Translations under genes and position numbers: made by a program
In this document: positions 1-8,045 of the stretch, in pieces
Layout: every line of letters begins with the position of its first letter
Numbering within the stretch: position 1 is the first letter of the stretch
Source of the DNA: an uncultured Prevotella sp.
GTDB lineage: Bacteria > Bacteroidota > Bacteroidia > Bacteroidales > Bacteroidaceae
Assembly (NCBI GenBank): GCA_934183355.1
Contig: CAKPST010000043.1
Coordinates: forward strand, 1 to 20,393
DNA: 20,393 bases
Direction: 5' to 3'
The notes under the pieces: model-generated
What the model saw: only the letters and a program-made list of their open reading frames with translations
What the model was told of the DNA's origin: nothing
The model's database searches: none

Positions 1-111
1 CATATAAAACCAGACTGGTTGTTAGTTTGGGAACAGAATGATGATGAATTGACTCTCTTAATGCTGACAACAGGTACGCATTCTGATGTGTTTGGCAAAA
101 CAAGAAGATAA
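1..111 (+). CDS. YafQ/RelE-family mRNA interferase toxin, C-terminal fragment (5' end outside window)
   Basis: Frame 1 is open from the first base and reads 36 residues to a TAA at 109-111. The visible peptide has the features of the YafQ end of the RelE/ParE toxin superfamily: 'IKPDWLLVW' followed by a beta strand and the terminal 'TGTHSDVF' block. In E. coli YafQ the corresponding terminal THADLF block carries the catalytic histidine, so the His at about codon 27 is probably the active-site residue. Such toxins cleave translated mRNA on the ribosome and are normally encoded just after a DinJ/RelB-type antitoxin, which would lie upstream of the window. The fragment is short but the terminal motif is diagnostic. 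Whether the full gene is intact cannot be judged. Confidence 0.82.
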   Translation, partial: HIKPDWLLVWEQNDDELTLLMLTTGTHSDVFGKTRR

Positions 112-156
112 TATTGAGTTGGCCTTGAAGTTGAATCTATAAAAAACACATTCTCT

Positions 157-1137
157 ATGACTCTACCCCTACTCTTAATCTCCCTCTTCACATTTGTAGA
201 ACTCAACTGCGAGAACCTTTTCGACTGCCAGCACGACTCGTTGAAGAATGATACGGAGTTTCTGCCAGATGGAGCGTATCATTGGACACGTACACGCTAT
301 TGGCAGAAGCTGAATAGGGTGGGGCAGACCATTTTGTCGTGTGGCGAACAGCAAGTGACCAACCAGCTATCAGAGGGAGGAGTGAATAATGGTAAGTCTT
401 GGCAACTGCCCGACATGGTGGCTCTGTGTGAGGTGGAGAACGACAGCGTGCTGCGCGACTTGACAAAGCGTAGTCTGCTGCGCAATGCTCGTTATGAATA
501 TGTGATGACCAACTCGCCCGACGAACGTGGCATAGATGTCGCCCTGATGTATTCGCCCTATTCGTTCAGGCTGATAGAGAGTCACAGCGTGAGAGTGAAA
601 CTGGTGAAGGGAATGCGACCCACACGCGACATTCTGTATGCTTCGGGCGTAGTGGCTTCGGGCGACACGCTGCATGTAATAGTGGCACATCTGCCGAGTA
701 GACGTGGCGGCGAGATGCGCTCGCGTCCATTCAGAAGGGCGGCGGCAGAAAGTGTGGCTACTGTGATTGATTCGATATATAATGTGTCGGCAGAAGCAAA
801 GATAATACTTGCTGGCGACTTCAACGACTACAACAAGTCGGAGAGCATAAGGCTGCTGTGCAGCAAACGGATGAAGGACATATCCGAAAAGGCAAAGGGG
901 AGCAATGGAGCCAAAGCCACATACAGATATCAAGGCAGATGGGGCAGCCTCGACCATATAATAGTGAGTGAGTCTTTGGCAGAGAGCGTCGCCGAGTGTT
1001 ATGTCAACGACGCTCTATTTCTGATAGAGCCAGACGAGAAATATGGTGGAGTGAAACCACGTCGCAACTATATTGGTCCGCGCTACCTTAATGGGTTCAG
1101 CGATCACTTGCCACTTGTTGCAAGGTTTAGGCTATGA
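157..1137 (+). CDS. Endonuclease/exonuclease/phosphatase (EEP) fold family protein
   Basis: This 326-residue protein carries the ordered metal and phosphate motifs of the EEP (DNase I/exonuclease III-like) fold: 'NCENLFD' in the first strand, 'ALCEVEND' with the metal-binding Glu, 'VAHLPSR', 'LAGDFND' with the catalytic Asp/Asn, 'GSLDHIIVS', and the terminal 'GFSDHLPLV' Asp-His pair. The catalytic set looks complete, so it is probably an active Mg-dependent phosphodiesterase or phosphatase; the substrate cannot be told. Bacteroidales relatives usually have a signal peptide. Here only about 12 residues, hydrophobic but with no basic n-region, precede the first core strand, so export is doubtful and the leader may be degraded. 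The ATG at 157 is the only good start. It lies 45 nt after the toxin stop and no recognisable promoter was seen in that gap. The gene converges on dusB with 30 nt between stop codons. Confidence 0.88.
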   Translation: MTLPLLLISLFTFVELNCENLFDCQHDSLKNDTEFLPDGAYHWTRTRYWQKLNRVGQTILSCGEQQVTNQLSEGGVNNGKSWQLPDMVALCEVENDSVLRDLTKRSLLRNARYEYVMTNSPDERGIDVALMYSPYSFRLIESHSVRVKLVKGMRPTRDILYASGVVASGDTLHVIVAHLPSRRGGEMRSRPFRRAAAESVATVIDSIYNVSAEAKIILAGDFNDYNKSESIRLLCSKRMKDISEKAKGSNGAKATYRYQGRWGSLDHIIVSESLAESVAECYVNDALFLIEPDEKYGGVKPRRNYIGPRYLNGFSDHLPLVARFRL

Positions 1138-1148
1138 ACAAAACGCTA

Positions 1149-1170
1149 ACTGTTATTGTTATCGTTATCA
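1149..1170. repeat. 22-bp exact repeat, copy 1 (hexamer-based GTTATC/GTTATT tract)
   Basis: The same 22 bases occur at 14109-14130 on the same strand. The tract is a degenerate run of the hexamer GTTATY (minus strand RATAAC). Copy 1 fills much of the gap between the EEP gene and dusB and includes the dusB stop codon. Read from dusB, the tract gives TGA then TAA in frame, with two more in-frame TAA codons. Copy 2 lies inside the end of a coding sequence. Confidence 0.8.
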
Positions 1171-2151
1171 AAGAGCACGCAGACGTTCGCGACACTCATT
1201 CAATATATTCTTCAGTTCGTCCACCGTTGTGGCTCTGAGCATAGTGATGCGAGTCTGTCGAAAGTCGGGTATGCCCTTGAATATAGGAGATGCAGCCAAG
1301 TGGCGTCGAGTGTGCAGAATGCCACGATACTCGTCGATGCGCTCTACATTGATGCGCAGTTGTTCTTCGAGCAAGTCAATCTTCTCGTCCACAGTAAGCT
1401 GAGCAGCTCCAGTGTTGTCGAGATAGTCGCGTATCTCCTTGAATATCCACGGTCTGCCGAATGTGGCACGTCCAATCATCACAGCGTCCACACCATAGCG
1501 TTCAAAGGCAAGACGAGCCTCCTCTGGAGTGGTGATGTCGCCATTGCCAATGATGGGTATGTGTATGCGAGGATTGTTCTTCACCTCGCCAATCAGCGTC
1601 CAGTCAGCCTGTCCAGTGTACATCTGTCCGCGTGTTCTGCCATGTATGGTCAGAGCCTGGATGCCACAGTCTTGCAGTTGTTCGGCAAGGTCGGTGATGA
1701 CGAGGTTGTCGTAGTCCCAACCCAGTCGGGTCTTCACCGTCACAGGCACATTGACAGCCTTCACCACCTCGCGTGTTATCTCCAGCATCAGCGGAATATT
1801 CCTAAGCATGCCAGCGCCAGCGCCCTTGCCAGCCACCTTCTTCACAGGGCAACCGAAGTTGATGTCTATCACATCGGGGTGAGCCTGCTCCACAATCTTG
1901 GCAGCCTCCACCATGTCGGCAGTTGTTCTGCCGTATATCTGAATGCCAACGGGACGCTCTTCGTCGCTGATGGTAAGCTTGTTGACAGTCGACTTGATGG
2001 AGCGCACCAATGCTTCAGCCGACACAAACTCCGTGTAAACCATTGCAGCTCCGAAACGCTTGCACAGCATGCGGAAACCTATGTCCGTAACATCCTCCAT
2101 CGGGGCGAGGAAAAGAGGATTAGGACCAAATTCTATATTGCCTATCTTCAT
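1168..2151 (-). CDS. dusB: tRNA-dihydrouridine synthase, DusB type
   Basis: This 327-residue FMN enzyme reduces uridine to dihydrouridine in tRNA D-loops using NADPH. The sequence shows the Dus TIM barrel: 'LAPMEDVTD' near residues 15-23 (FMN site), 'VGIQIYG' at about 68, 'DINFGCPVKKVAGKGAG' with the catalytic Cys at about 101, 'TVKTRLGWD', 'TIHGRTR', and 'PIIGNGDITTPEEA' then 'GVDAVMIGRATFGRPWIF' (phosphate-binding barrel end). Length and motif spacing fit DusB/Nif3-type Dus enzymes of Bacteroidetes. The start ATG at 2151 directly precedes 'KIGNIEFGPNP', the usual N-terminus. A Bacteroidetes -7 element lies about 23 nt upstream. The stop codon falls in a repeated hexamer tract. The gene is transcribed alone: its neighbours on both sides are on the other strand. 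Confidence 0.93.
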   Translation of the reverse strand: MKIGNIEFGPNPLFLAPMEDVTDIGFRMLCKRFGAAMVYTEFVSAEALVRSIKSTVNKLTISDEERPVGIQIYGRTTADMVEAAKIVEQAHPDVIDINFGCPVKKVAGKGAGAGMLRNIPLMLEITREVVKAVNVPVTVKTRLGWDYDNLVITDLAEQLQDCGIQALTIHGRTRGQMYTGQADWTLIGEVKNNPRIHIPIIGNGDITTPEEARLAFERYGVDAVMIGRATFGRPWIFKEIRDYLDNTGAAQLTVDEKIDLLEEQLRINVERIDEYRGILHTRRHLAASPIFKGIPDFRQTRITMLRATTVDELKNILNECRERLRAL

Positions 2152-2173
2152 GTATATTGTTAATTTTTGACTG

Positions 2174-2181
2174 CAAAGTTA
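2174..2181 (-). promoter_or_regulatory. Candidate -7 promoter element for dusB
   Basis: The minus strand reads TAACTTTG, a match to the Bacteroidetes sigma-ABfr -7 consensus TAnnTTTG. It lies 22 nt upstream of the dusB ATG, giving a leader of roughly 15-20 nt. No TTTG was found at the usual 19-21 nt upstream, so only half the promoter is supported. Confidence 0.5.
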
Positions 2182-2232
2182 CATCTTTTTCTTCTAACTT
2201 CTGTATGTGCTTATGATTTTGCCTTTAAATAT

Positions 2233-2263
2233 TTTGTCATGTTAAAACTAATCTCTAAATTTG
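2233..2263 (+). promoter_or_regulatory. Bacteroidetes-type promoter for the secreted hypothetical protein
   Basis: TTTG at 2233-2236 is followed by a 19-nt spacer and TAAATTTG at 2256-2263. This is a perfect match in sequence and spacing to the TTTG-N19-TAnnTTTG consensus of the Bacteroidetes primary sigma factor. The predicted transcript would start near 2267-2270, leaving about 25 nt before the ATG at 2296. Confidence 0.75.
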
Positions 2264-2295
2264 TTCAATCTTAAACCTAACCATTTTTGACTCTA

Positions 2296-3660
2296 ATGAA
2301 AGAATTGCAGAATAAGAGAAACTTTGTGTTGCGTGTTCTATTTACGCTTGTCGTGGTGTTGCTTGGCAATGTTGCCATGAATGCTGCTGTGGGCGATGTC
2401 TTTGTACCCATAACAGATGGGGCGATGCTGAAGAAAGGCGACAAGGTGATAGTGGTATGTCGCGACTACAAAACAGGACTGACTGCCTACAAGAAAGGCT
2501 CAAGACTGAAAGGTTGTAGCGTGCGCTTTGATACTGAGGAGCAGACGGTAGAGGCTGTAAATGACAGCTTGTGCATATTCACCCTACAGACTGTCGGCGA
2601 TGCGTGGGCAATGGCTACAGACGATGGCAACTGGCTTGTTGTGCGTTTGTCGTCTTATGATTTGTCTATAGGCAATGACTTGAGAAACCATCTGAACAAG
2701 CAGAAAATGAGTTTTCAGCCCAATGGCGATTGTGTGGTGGAATATAAAGAAGGGTTTTATTTGAGATGTGGAAATAGAGATTTCGGTTGCTATTCAAGTA
2801 AGGGTTCGGTCCGTCCTGTTCAAATATATCGCAAGCTGAACACTCCTGTTGTTTACGACGAACTTACTCTCAGCGAGCAAGGCGGCAATACGGCTTTGCT
2901 TAGTGATAAGCGCGATGCACGTGTGCGCACCCTCATTATCGACCGCACATTCTGTGCCGATGGTGGATATTATACGATGTGTATTCCCGTAGCCCTCAAT
3001 CAAGACGACATACAGACGGCGTTTGGCGGTGCTGCATTCTACGCTTATGAATCTGCTACGGCAGAAGATGACAAGGCAAATGACGACGATGATGACAAGG
3101 CAGATAAGAATGTGGTGTTTCGTTTCAACCGAGTTTACAGCACAGAGGCTGGCAAACCATATATACTGAAGCCCAATGAAGCGAATGGCGAGGACATCAT
3201 TGCGCCCCGACTGCACAAGAAGATTGTGTATACGGATGTAGGAATGACTGTGGAGAAAAGCACAGACAATGGCAAATATTCGTTTGTTGGAGCATTCGAC
3301 CCCACCATGTTGCCCGCCAACGGCAGTGTGCGTTTTGTCGGAAGCAGCGGATTGCGACTTGTTACGCCCAACAAGCAGGGCGAGTTGTTGGGAATGCGTT
3401 GCTATTTTCGCCTTCCTTCGGCAGCTCCGTCGGTCGGTTTCGAGGCTTCGTCGCCTGGTGTCAATTATTCCATAGTTCTGGACGACACACCATCCAATTC
3501 AAACGGCAGTCAGACCACAGCCATACATCATGCCGACAAGCCAGTTTCTTCAAGTCACGGCACAATATACAATCTGTGCGGTCAGCGCATGAACATAGGC
3601 ATCGACATGTTGCCACGTGGCATATATATAGTAGATGGCAAGAAGATAGTGAAAGACTGA
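2296..3660 (+). CDS. Secreted hypothetical protein with Bacteroidales C-terminal tail
   Basis: I do not recognise a catalytic family. The N-terminus is a clear signal peptide: a basic start (KELQNKRNF), a hydrophobic stretch 'VLFTLVVVLLGNVAM', then a likely cut after 'NAA'. The body is beta-rich with 'SVRPVQIYRK' and 'AGKPYILKP' segments, and an acidic Asp/Lys run near residues 256-272. The last 35 residues, with 'IYNLCGQRM', 'PRGIYIVDGKK' and a basic end, resemble the short beta-sandwich tail common on Prevotella/Bacteroides exported proteins and reminiscent of type IX secretion C-terminal signals; the Cys in place of the usual Arg/Gln is unusual. A TTG at 2287 would add three residues, but the ATG at 2296 is preferred because it gives a normal signal peptide. 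The gene stands alone with its own promoter. Confidence 0.75.
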   Translation: MKELQNKRNFVLRVLFTLVVVLLGNVAMNAAVGDVFVPITDGAMLKKGDKVIVVCRDYKTGLTAYKKGSRLKGCSVRFDTEEQTVEAVNDSLCIFTLQTVGDAWAMATDDGNWLVVRLSSYDLSIGNDLRNHLNKQKMSFQPNGDCVVEYKEGFYLRCGNRDFGCYSSKGSVRPVQIYRKLNTPVVYDELTLSEQGGNTALLSDKRDARVRTLIIDRTFCADGGYYTMCIPVALNQDDIQTAFGGAAFYAYESATAEDDKANDDDDDKADKNVVFRFNRVYSTEAGKPYILKPNEANGEDIIAPRLHKKIVYTDVGMTVEKSTDNGKYSFVGAFDPTMLPANGSVRFVGSSGLRLVTPNKQGELLGMRCYFRLPSAAPSVGFEASSPGVNYSIVLDDTPSNSNGSQTTAIHHADKPVSSSHGTIYNLCGQRMNIGIDMLPRGIYIVDGKKIVKD

Positions 3661-3775
3661 CACTTTGTAATTGCACATTATAAAATGTATTGTGCTGTTA
3701 TAGTATTAAAATGTAATATGTGAATCCGTTTTCATTATCAATTTCGCTGAAATGTTCAATTTTTACTTAAGAATC

Positions 3776-3807
3776 GTTGGTCGTTATATAAAAACTGATT
3801 ACCTTTG
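3776..3807 (+). promoter_or_regulatory. Promoter of the ilv operon
   Basis: GTTG at 3776-3779 (near-consensus -33) is followed by a 20-nt spacer and TACCTTTG at 3800-3807 (perfect TAnnTTTG). Transcription would start near 3811-3814, giving a leader of about 70 nt before ilvD. That leader is A/T-rich, contains no ATG, no run of Ile/Leu/Val codons and no obvious T-box or terminator, so classical attenuation ahead of ilvD is not supported. The rest of 3661-3882 shows nothing else convincing. Confidence 0.7.
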
Positions 3808-3882
3808 CAGATATATATAGTGTAAATAATTCAGGACACTTTATACAAGAACGTAAAAGAAATAGATAAATTTAGAAACAAT

Positions 3883-5688
3883 ATGCAAATGAAACATCAG
3901 TTAAGAAGCGCAGTGTGTACCGAAGGTCGCCGTATGGCAGGAGCTCGCGCTCTTTGGGTCGCCGCAGGTATGAAACACGAACAGTTTGGCAAGCCCATTA
4001 TTGCTATTGTCAACTCGTTCACACAGTTTGTACCAGGACACACACATCTACATGAGATTGGACAGATTGTTAAGAAGGAAATTGAAAGCATGGGTTGCTA
4101 TGCCGCTGAGTTCAACACCATCGCCATTGACGATGGCATTGCTATGGGACACGACGGCATGCTGTATTCTCTACCGTCACGCGACATTATTGCTGACTCT
4201 GTGGAATACATGGTCAATGCCCACAAGGCTGATGCTATGATTTGCATTTCTAATTGCGACAAGATTACACCGGGTATGCTTATGGCGTCGATGCGCCTTA
4301 ATATTCCTACTGTGTTCTGCTCGGGCGGACCTATGGAGGCTGGACGATGGAAGGGCGAGAATGCCGACCTCATCACAGCGATGATTAAGGGTGCCGACAA
4401 GACGGTGTCGGACGACGACCTTGAGCAGATAGAGAAGTGTTCGTGTCCAGGTTGCGGATGCTGCTCGGGAATGTTCACCGCCAACTCGATGAACTCCTTG
4501 ACAGAGGCTATCGGTATGGCTCTGCCAGGCAACGGCACCATCCTTGCCACACACAAGAATCGCATCGAACTATTCAAGGCTGCCGCACGTCAGATAGTGA
4601 AGAACGCCTTTGCTTATTATCAGGACGGCGACGAGAGCGTGTTGCCTCGCAGCATAGCCACTCGCGATGCTTTCCTTAATGCCATGACTCTTGATATTGC
4701 TATGGGCGGTAGCACCAACACGGTGCTCCATTTGCTTGCCATTGCTCAGGAGGCAGAGACCGAATTTACGATGGCAGACATCGACCGCTTGAGTCGTCAT
4801 GTGCCATGTCTGTGCAAACTCTCGCCAAACACTCAGAAATATAGTGTGCAGGAGTGCAACCGTGCAGGTGGCATCCTCGGCATCTTGAATGAACTTAATC
4901 GTGGTGGACTGATTCACGGCGACGCAAAGCGTGTAGACGGAATGACGCTTGCTGAGGCTATGGCCGAATACGACATTACAGGCGAGAAGATTTCTGCCGA
5001 GGCAGACCGCATCTATCACAGCGCACCAGGTCGTAAGTTCTCTACACAGATGGGTAGTCAGGACGCTCAGTGGGAGTCGCTCGACGCCGACCGTGAGAAT
5101 GGTTGTATACGTTCGCTCTCTCATGCCTACACCAAGGATGGTGGACTGGCTGTGCTCTTTGGCAACATTGCTCAGGATGGATGTGTTGTAAAGACTGCTG
5201 GTGTCGACCCTTCTATCTGGAAGTTTAGCGGTCCGGCTAAGGTGTTCGACTCACAGGAGGCAGCTTGCGAGGGCATCCTCGGCGGCAAGATCAAGAGTGG
5301 CGACTGCGTAGTCATCACACACGAAGGTCCGAAGGGAGGTCCGGGTATGCAAGAGATGCTCTATCCTACATCATATATCAAGAGCATGCACCTCGGCAAG
5401 GAGTGCGCCCTCATCACCGATGGACGCTTCTCGGGTGGCACTTCAGGACTCAGCATCGGACACATCTCGCCAGAGGCAGCAGCCGGAGGCAACATCGGAA
5501 AGATAAAAGATGGCGACATCATAGAGATAGACATCCCCAACCGTTCAATCAACGTGAAGCTAAGCGACGAGGAACTGGCGGCACGTCCGCAGCAACCGCT
5601 GACACGCGACCGCAAGGTGAGCAAGGCTTTGCGAGCATACGCACAGAGCGTTAGTTCGGCAGATAAGGGTGGAGTGAGAATAATCTAA
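3883..5688 (+). CDS. ilvD: Dihydroxyacid dehydratase
   Basis: This 601-residue enzyme dehydrates 2,3-dihydroxyisovalerate and 2,3-dihydroxy-3-methylvalerate to the 2-keto acids that become valine/leucine and isoleucine. Family marks are all present: '[18 protein letters not shown]' at the N-terminus, '[10 protein letters not shown]', '[12 protein letters not shown]' with an iron-sulfur Cys at about 125, the Cys-rich '[18 protein letters not shown]' from about residue 186 (second cluster ligand), '[10 protein letters not shown]', '[13 protein letters not shown]' and '[18 protein letters not shown]' near the C-terminus. Length is normal. ATG at 3883 and ATG at 3889 are both possible starts; relatives begin close to the second. 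It is the first gene of the ilv block and is followed after 20 nt by ilvB. The iron-sulfur cluster should make it oxygen-sensitive, in line with an anaerobe. Confidence 0.97.
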   Translation: MQMKHQLRSAVCTEGRRMAGARALWVAAGMKHEQFGKPIIAIVNSFTQFVPGHTHLHEIGQIVKKEIESMGCYAAEFNTIAIDDGIAMGHDGMLYSLPSRDIIADSVEYMVNAHKADAMICISNCDKITPGMLMASMRLNIPTVFCSGGPMEAGRWKGENADLITAMIKGADKTVSDDDLEQIEKCSCPGCGCCSGMFTANSMNSLTEAIGMALPGNGTILATHKNRIELFKAAARQIVKNAFAYYQDGDESVLPRSIATRDAFLNAMTLDIAMGGSTNTVLHLLAIAQEAETEFTMADIDRLSRHVPCLCKLSPNTQKYSVQECNRAGGILGILNELNRGGLIHGDAKRVDGMTLAEAMAEYDITGEKISAEADRIYHSAPGRKFSTQMGSQDAQWESLDADRENGCIRSLSHAYTKDGGLAVLFGNIAQDGCVVKTAGVDPSIWKFSGPAKVFDSQEAACEGILGGKIKSGDCVVITHEGPKGGPGMQEMLYPTSYIKSMHLGKECALITDGRFSGGTSGLSIGHISPEAAAGGNIGKIKDGDIIEIDIPNRSINVKLSDEELAARPQQPLTRDRKVSKALRAYAQSVSSADKGGVRII

Positions 5689-5692
5689 AAAC

Positions 5693-5700
5693 AAAGGAGA
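5693..5700 (+). promoter_or_regulatory. Strong Shine-Dalgarno site before ilvB
   Basis: AAAGGAGA ends 8 nt before the ilvB ATG in the 20-nt ilvD-ilvB gap. Most starts in this window, and in Bacteroidetes generally, lack a recognisable Shine-Dalgarno sequence, so this one stands out and supports the ATG at 5709. Confidence 0.6.
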
Positions 5701-5708
5701 AAGACTAT

Positions 5709-7418
5709 ATGGAACAGATAACAGGAGCAGAAGCCCTCATGCGCTCTCTCAAGGACGAGGGAGTGAAGACTATATTTGGCTACCCCGGTGGCGCCATCAT
5801 GCCGGTGTTTGATGCTCTCTACGACTATACAAGAGGCGAGAACAAGGCTTTCGACCATATCCTCGTGCGTCATGAACAGGCGGCTGCACATGCTGCCGAA
5901 GGTTTTTCGCGCGTTAGTGGCGAGGTGGGTGTGTGCTTGGTGACAAGCGGACCTGGTGTGACTAACACCTTGACGGGTGTTGCCGATGCCATGATCGACT
6001 CTACACCTATTGTCGTCATTGCCGGACAGGTGGGCGTGAGTGCTCTCGGCACAGATGCTTTCCAGGAGGTAGACCTCGTGGGCTTGGCACAGCCTATCAG
6101 CAAGTGGAGCTATCAGATACGCCGTCCCGAGGACATAGCATGGGCTGTGAGCCGTGCCTTCTACATAGCGCGTACGGGTCGTCCGGGTCCGGTGGTGCTC
6201 GACTTCCCCAAGAGTGCTCAGGTGGGCACATGCGAGTGGCAGTCTGCCAAGGTGACATCGGTGCGCAGCTACAACCCTTATCCCAAGATTCAGGACGACC
6301 ATGTGGCAGCTGCTGCCCAGCTCATCAACAATGCAGAGCGCCCATTGGCACTCGTAGGTCATGGCGTGGAACTTGGTGGAGCACAGAACGAGCTTGTAGA
6401 GTTCCTCGAAAAGGCTGACATTCCGGCAGCACGCACATTGCTCGGACTCTCGGCTCTTCCATCCGACCATCATCTCAACGTGGGCATGCTCGGCATGCAC
6501 GGCAGCTATGCGCCCAATGTGCTCACTCAGCAGGCTGACGTAATCATTGCCATCGGCATGCGTTTCAGCGACCGTGTGACGGGTCGTCTCGACACTTATG
6601 CCAAGCAAGCCAAGATAATACATCTCGACATAGACAATGTGGAGATAGACAAGAACGTGAAGAGTGACGTGTCTGTAGTGGGCGACTGCAAGATGTCGCT
6701 GCCCGCCATCACTCGTATGCTCAACAAGAACGAGCACAAGGAATGGATAGAGAGCTTCAAGCCTTATCTACAGCAGGAGACCGAGCGTGTCATTGAGCCT
6801 GCCATCCATCCCCAGGAGGGACCGTTGCTCATGGGCGAGATTGTCAATGCTGTGGCAGAGGCTACCAAGGGCGAGGCTGTGCTGGTGAATGATGTTGGTC
6901 AGAACCAGATGTTCTCGTGCCGCTACTTCAAGTTCAAGCGCAAGCTGAGCGTAGTGACGAGTGGCGGACTCGGCACAATGGGCTTCGGACTGCCAGCTGC
7001 CGTAGGTGCCACATTCGGCGCTCCCGACCGCACCATTTGTCTATTCACAGGCGATGGTGGATTCCAAATGAGCATCCAGGAACTTGGCACCATCATGGAG
7101 CAGCAGGCTCCGGTGAAGGTAATCCTCATGAACAACAACTATCTTGGCAACGTGCGCCAGTGGCAAGACATGTTCTTCAACCATCGCCAGTCGTTCACCA
7201 AGATGCTCAATCCCGACTATGCCCAGATTTGCAACGGCTATCATCTCAACTACAACGTCGTGACCGAGCGACAGAATCTTCATGCTGCCATCGAGACAAT
7301 GCTCGCCACTCCTGGTCCATACATTCTCGAATGTGCTGTCAAGGAGGAGGACAACGTGCTGCCGATGACACCTCCGGGAAAGAGTGTAGACGAAATGCTT
7401 CTTGAGATTAACCTTTAA
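5709..7418 (+). CDS. ilvB: Acetolactate synthase, large (catalytic) subunit
   Basis: This 569-residue thiamine-diphosphate enzyme condenses pyruvate with pyruvate or 2-ketobutyrate, the first common step of branched-chain amino acid synthesis. The N-terminal PYR domain has 'GYPGGAIMPVFDAL' and 'RHEQAAAHAAEGFSR', with the cofactor-activating Glu at about residue 56. The central FAD-type domain has 'LVGHGVELGGA' and 'IGMRFSDRVTGRL'. The C-terminal PP domain has 'TGDGGFQMSIQELGT' (metal-binding Asp at about 449) and 'NNNYLGNVRQWQ', the ThDP/Mg motif. No key residue appears missing. It ends 13 nt before the likely ilvN start, so the two subunits are made together. Confidence 0.97.
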   Translation: MEQITGAEALMRSLKDEGVKTIFGYPGGAIMPVFDALYDYTRGENKAFDHILVRHEQAAAHAAEGFSRVSGEVGVCLVTSGPGVTNTLTGVADAMIDSTPIVVIAGQVGVSALGTDAFQEVDLVGLAQPISKWSYQIRRPEDIAWAVSRAFYIARTGRPGPVVLDFPKSAQVGTCEWQSAKVTSVRSYNPYPKIQDDHVAAAAQLINNAERPLALVGHGVELGGAQNELVEFLEKADIPAARTLLGLSALPSDHHLNVGMLGMHGSYAPNVLTQQADVIIAIGMRFSDRVTGRLDTYAKQAKIIHLDIDNVEIDKNVKSDVSVVGDCKMSLPAITRMLNKNEHKEWIESFKPYLQQETERVIEPAIHPQEGPLLMGEIVNAVAEATKGEAVLVNDVGQNQMFSCRYFKFKRKLSVVTSGGLGTMGFGLPAAVGATFGAPDRTICLFTGDGGFQMSIQELGTIMEQQAPVKVILMNNNYLGNVRQWQDMFFNHRQSFTKMLNPDYAQICNGYHLNYNVVTERQNLHAAIETMLATPGPYILECAVKEEDNVLPMTPPGKSVDEMLLEINL

Positions 7419-7431
7419 AACGTTAAAGAAA

Positions 7432-7953
7432 GTGGAACAGAAATTATATACATTGCTGGTTTACTCGGAGAATATCGCAGGTATTCTCAATCAGATAACA
7501 TCCGTGTTCACTCGCCAGCAGGTCAACATAGAGAGTCTCAACGTGTCGGCTTCGAGCATCAAGGGCATACACAAGTACACCATCACGGCTTGGAGCAACG
7601 AGGAACAGATAATAAAGATAACCAAGCAGATAGAGCGCAAGATAGATGTTATCAAGGCTGACTACTATCTCGACGACGAACTCTTCATCCACGAGATTGC
7701 TATCTACAAGATTTCTACTCCTGTGATGATGGAGAATCCTGAGGTGTCGCGTGTGATACGCCGCAGCGGAGCACGCATGATGGAGGTGAATCCGACGTAT
7801 GCCACGGTGCAGATAGCCGGACTGACAGACGACGTACACAACCTCTTCAGCGCTCTAAACGGATTTGGATGTCTGCTGCAATATTCGCGTTCAGGACGTG
7901 TGGCTGTGACGCGCAGCTTCAATGAGCCTGTGCAGGATTATTTGAATAAATAA
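7432..7953 (+). CDS. ilvN: Acetolactate synthase, small (regulatory) subunit
   Basis: This small subunit activates IlvB and confers valine feedback inhibition. The N-terminal ACT domain spans about residues 4-75: 'LYTLLVYSENIAGILNQI' and 'VNIESLNVSASSIKGIHKYT'. The C-terminal ALS_ss region has 'PEVSRVIRRSGARMMEVNPTY' and 'LLQYSRSGRVAVTRSF'. I place the start at the GTG at 7432, giving an N-terminus of 'MEQKLYTLLVYSEN', which fits the family; an AAAGAAA stretch precedes it. A TTG at 7402 in the same frame would add ten residues of no family resemblance and overlap ilvB by 17 nt, so it is less likely. The protein is about 173 residues, normal for the long type of small subunit. Confidence 0.93.
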   Translation: MEQKLYTLLVYSENIAGILNQITSVFTRQQVNIESLNVSASSIKGIHKYTITAWSNEEQIIKITKQIERKIDVIKADYYLDDELFIHEIAIYKISTPVMMENPEVSRVIRRSGARMMEVNPTYATVQIAGLTDDVHNLFSALNGFGCLLQYSRSGRVAVTRSFNEPVQDYLNK

Positions 7954-7977
7954 TTATTAACAACAAAATAAAAATGT

Positions 7978-8032
7978 AAGCTCCACTTTCTACTCCTCTC
8001 CCTATGGAGGGAGGGGCAAGGAGTGGGGCTTT
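7978..8032 (+). repeat. Large intra-operon hairpin, Bacteroidetes extragenic palindrome-like
   Basis: A 10-bp outer stem (7978-7987 with 8023-8032, one G-U), an internal loop of 7 and 5 nt, and a 9-bp inner stem (7995-8003 with 8008-8016, one G-U) closed by an ATGG loop together form one long hairpin. It is followed by TCTTCTATTT, only mildly U-rich. Its CCTCTCCCT...AGGGAGGGG core resembles the dispersed GC-rich palindromes I associate with Bacteroidetes intergenic regions; that is from memory. It could act as a partial terminator or an RNA-stabilising stem between ilvN and the thioesterase. Confidence 0.7.
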
Positions 8033-8045
8033 CTTCTATTTAACT

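Noticed and set aside
1156..2163. 335-codon open frame on the plus strand across dusB
   Set aside because: It is the antisense shadow of dusB, which has full family motifs on the minus strand; the shadow shows no family resemblance.
3673..3695. GCACA/TGTGC hairpin after the secreted protein gene
   Set aside because: Only 5 bp with a 13-nt loop and no T-run; too weak to call a terminator.
3808..3882. Possible attenuator or T-box in the ilvD leader
   Set aside because: No ATG, no branched-chain codon run, no terminator stem and no T-box sequence could be found.
5685..6737. 350-codon minus-strand frame across ilvB
   Set aside because: Composition is His/Cys-rich and unlike a real protein, and ilvB on the plus strand explains the region.
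8004..8045. Upstream ATG extension of the thioesterase
   Set aside because: It runs through the large hairpin element and adds a Gly/Arg-rich artefact; the ATG at 8046 fits the family.
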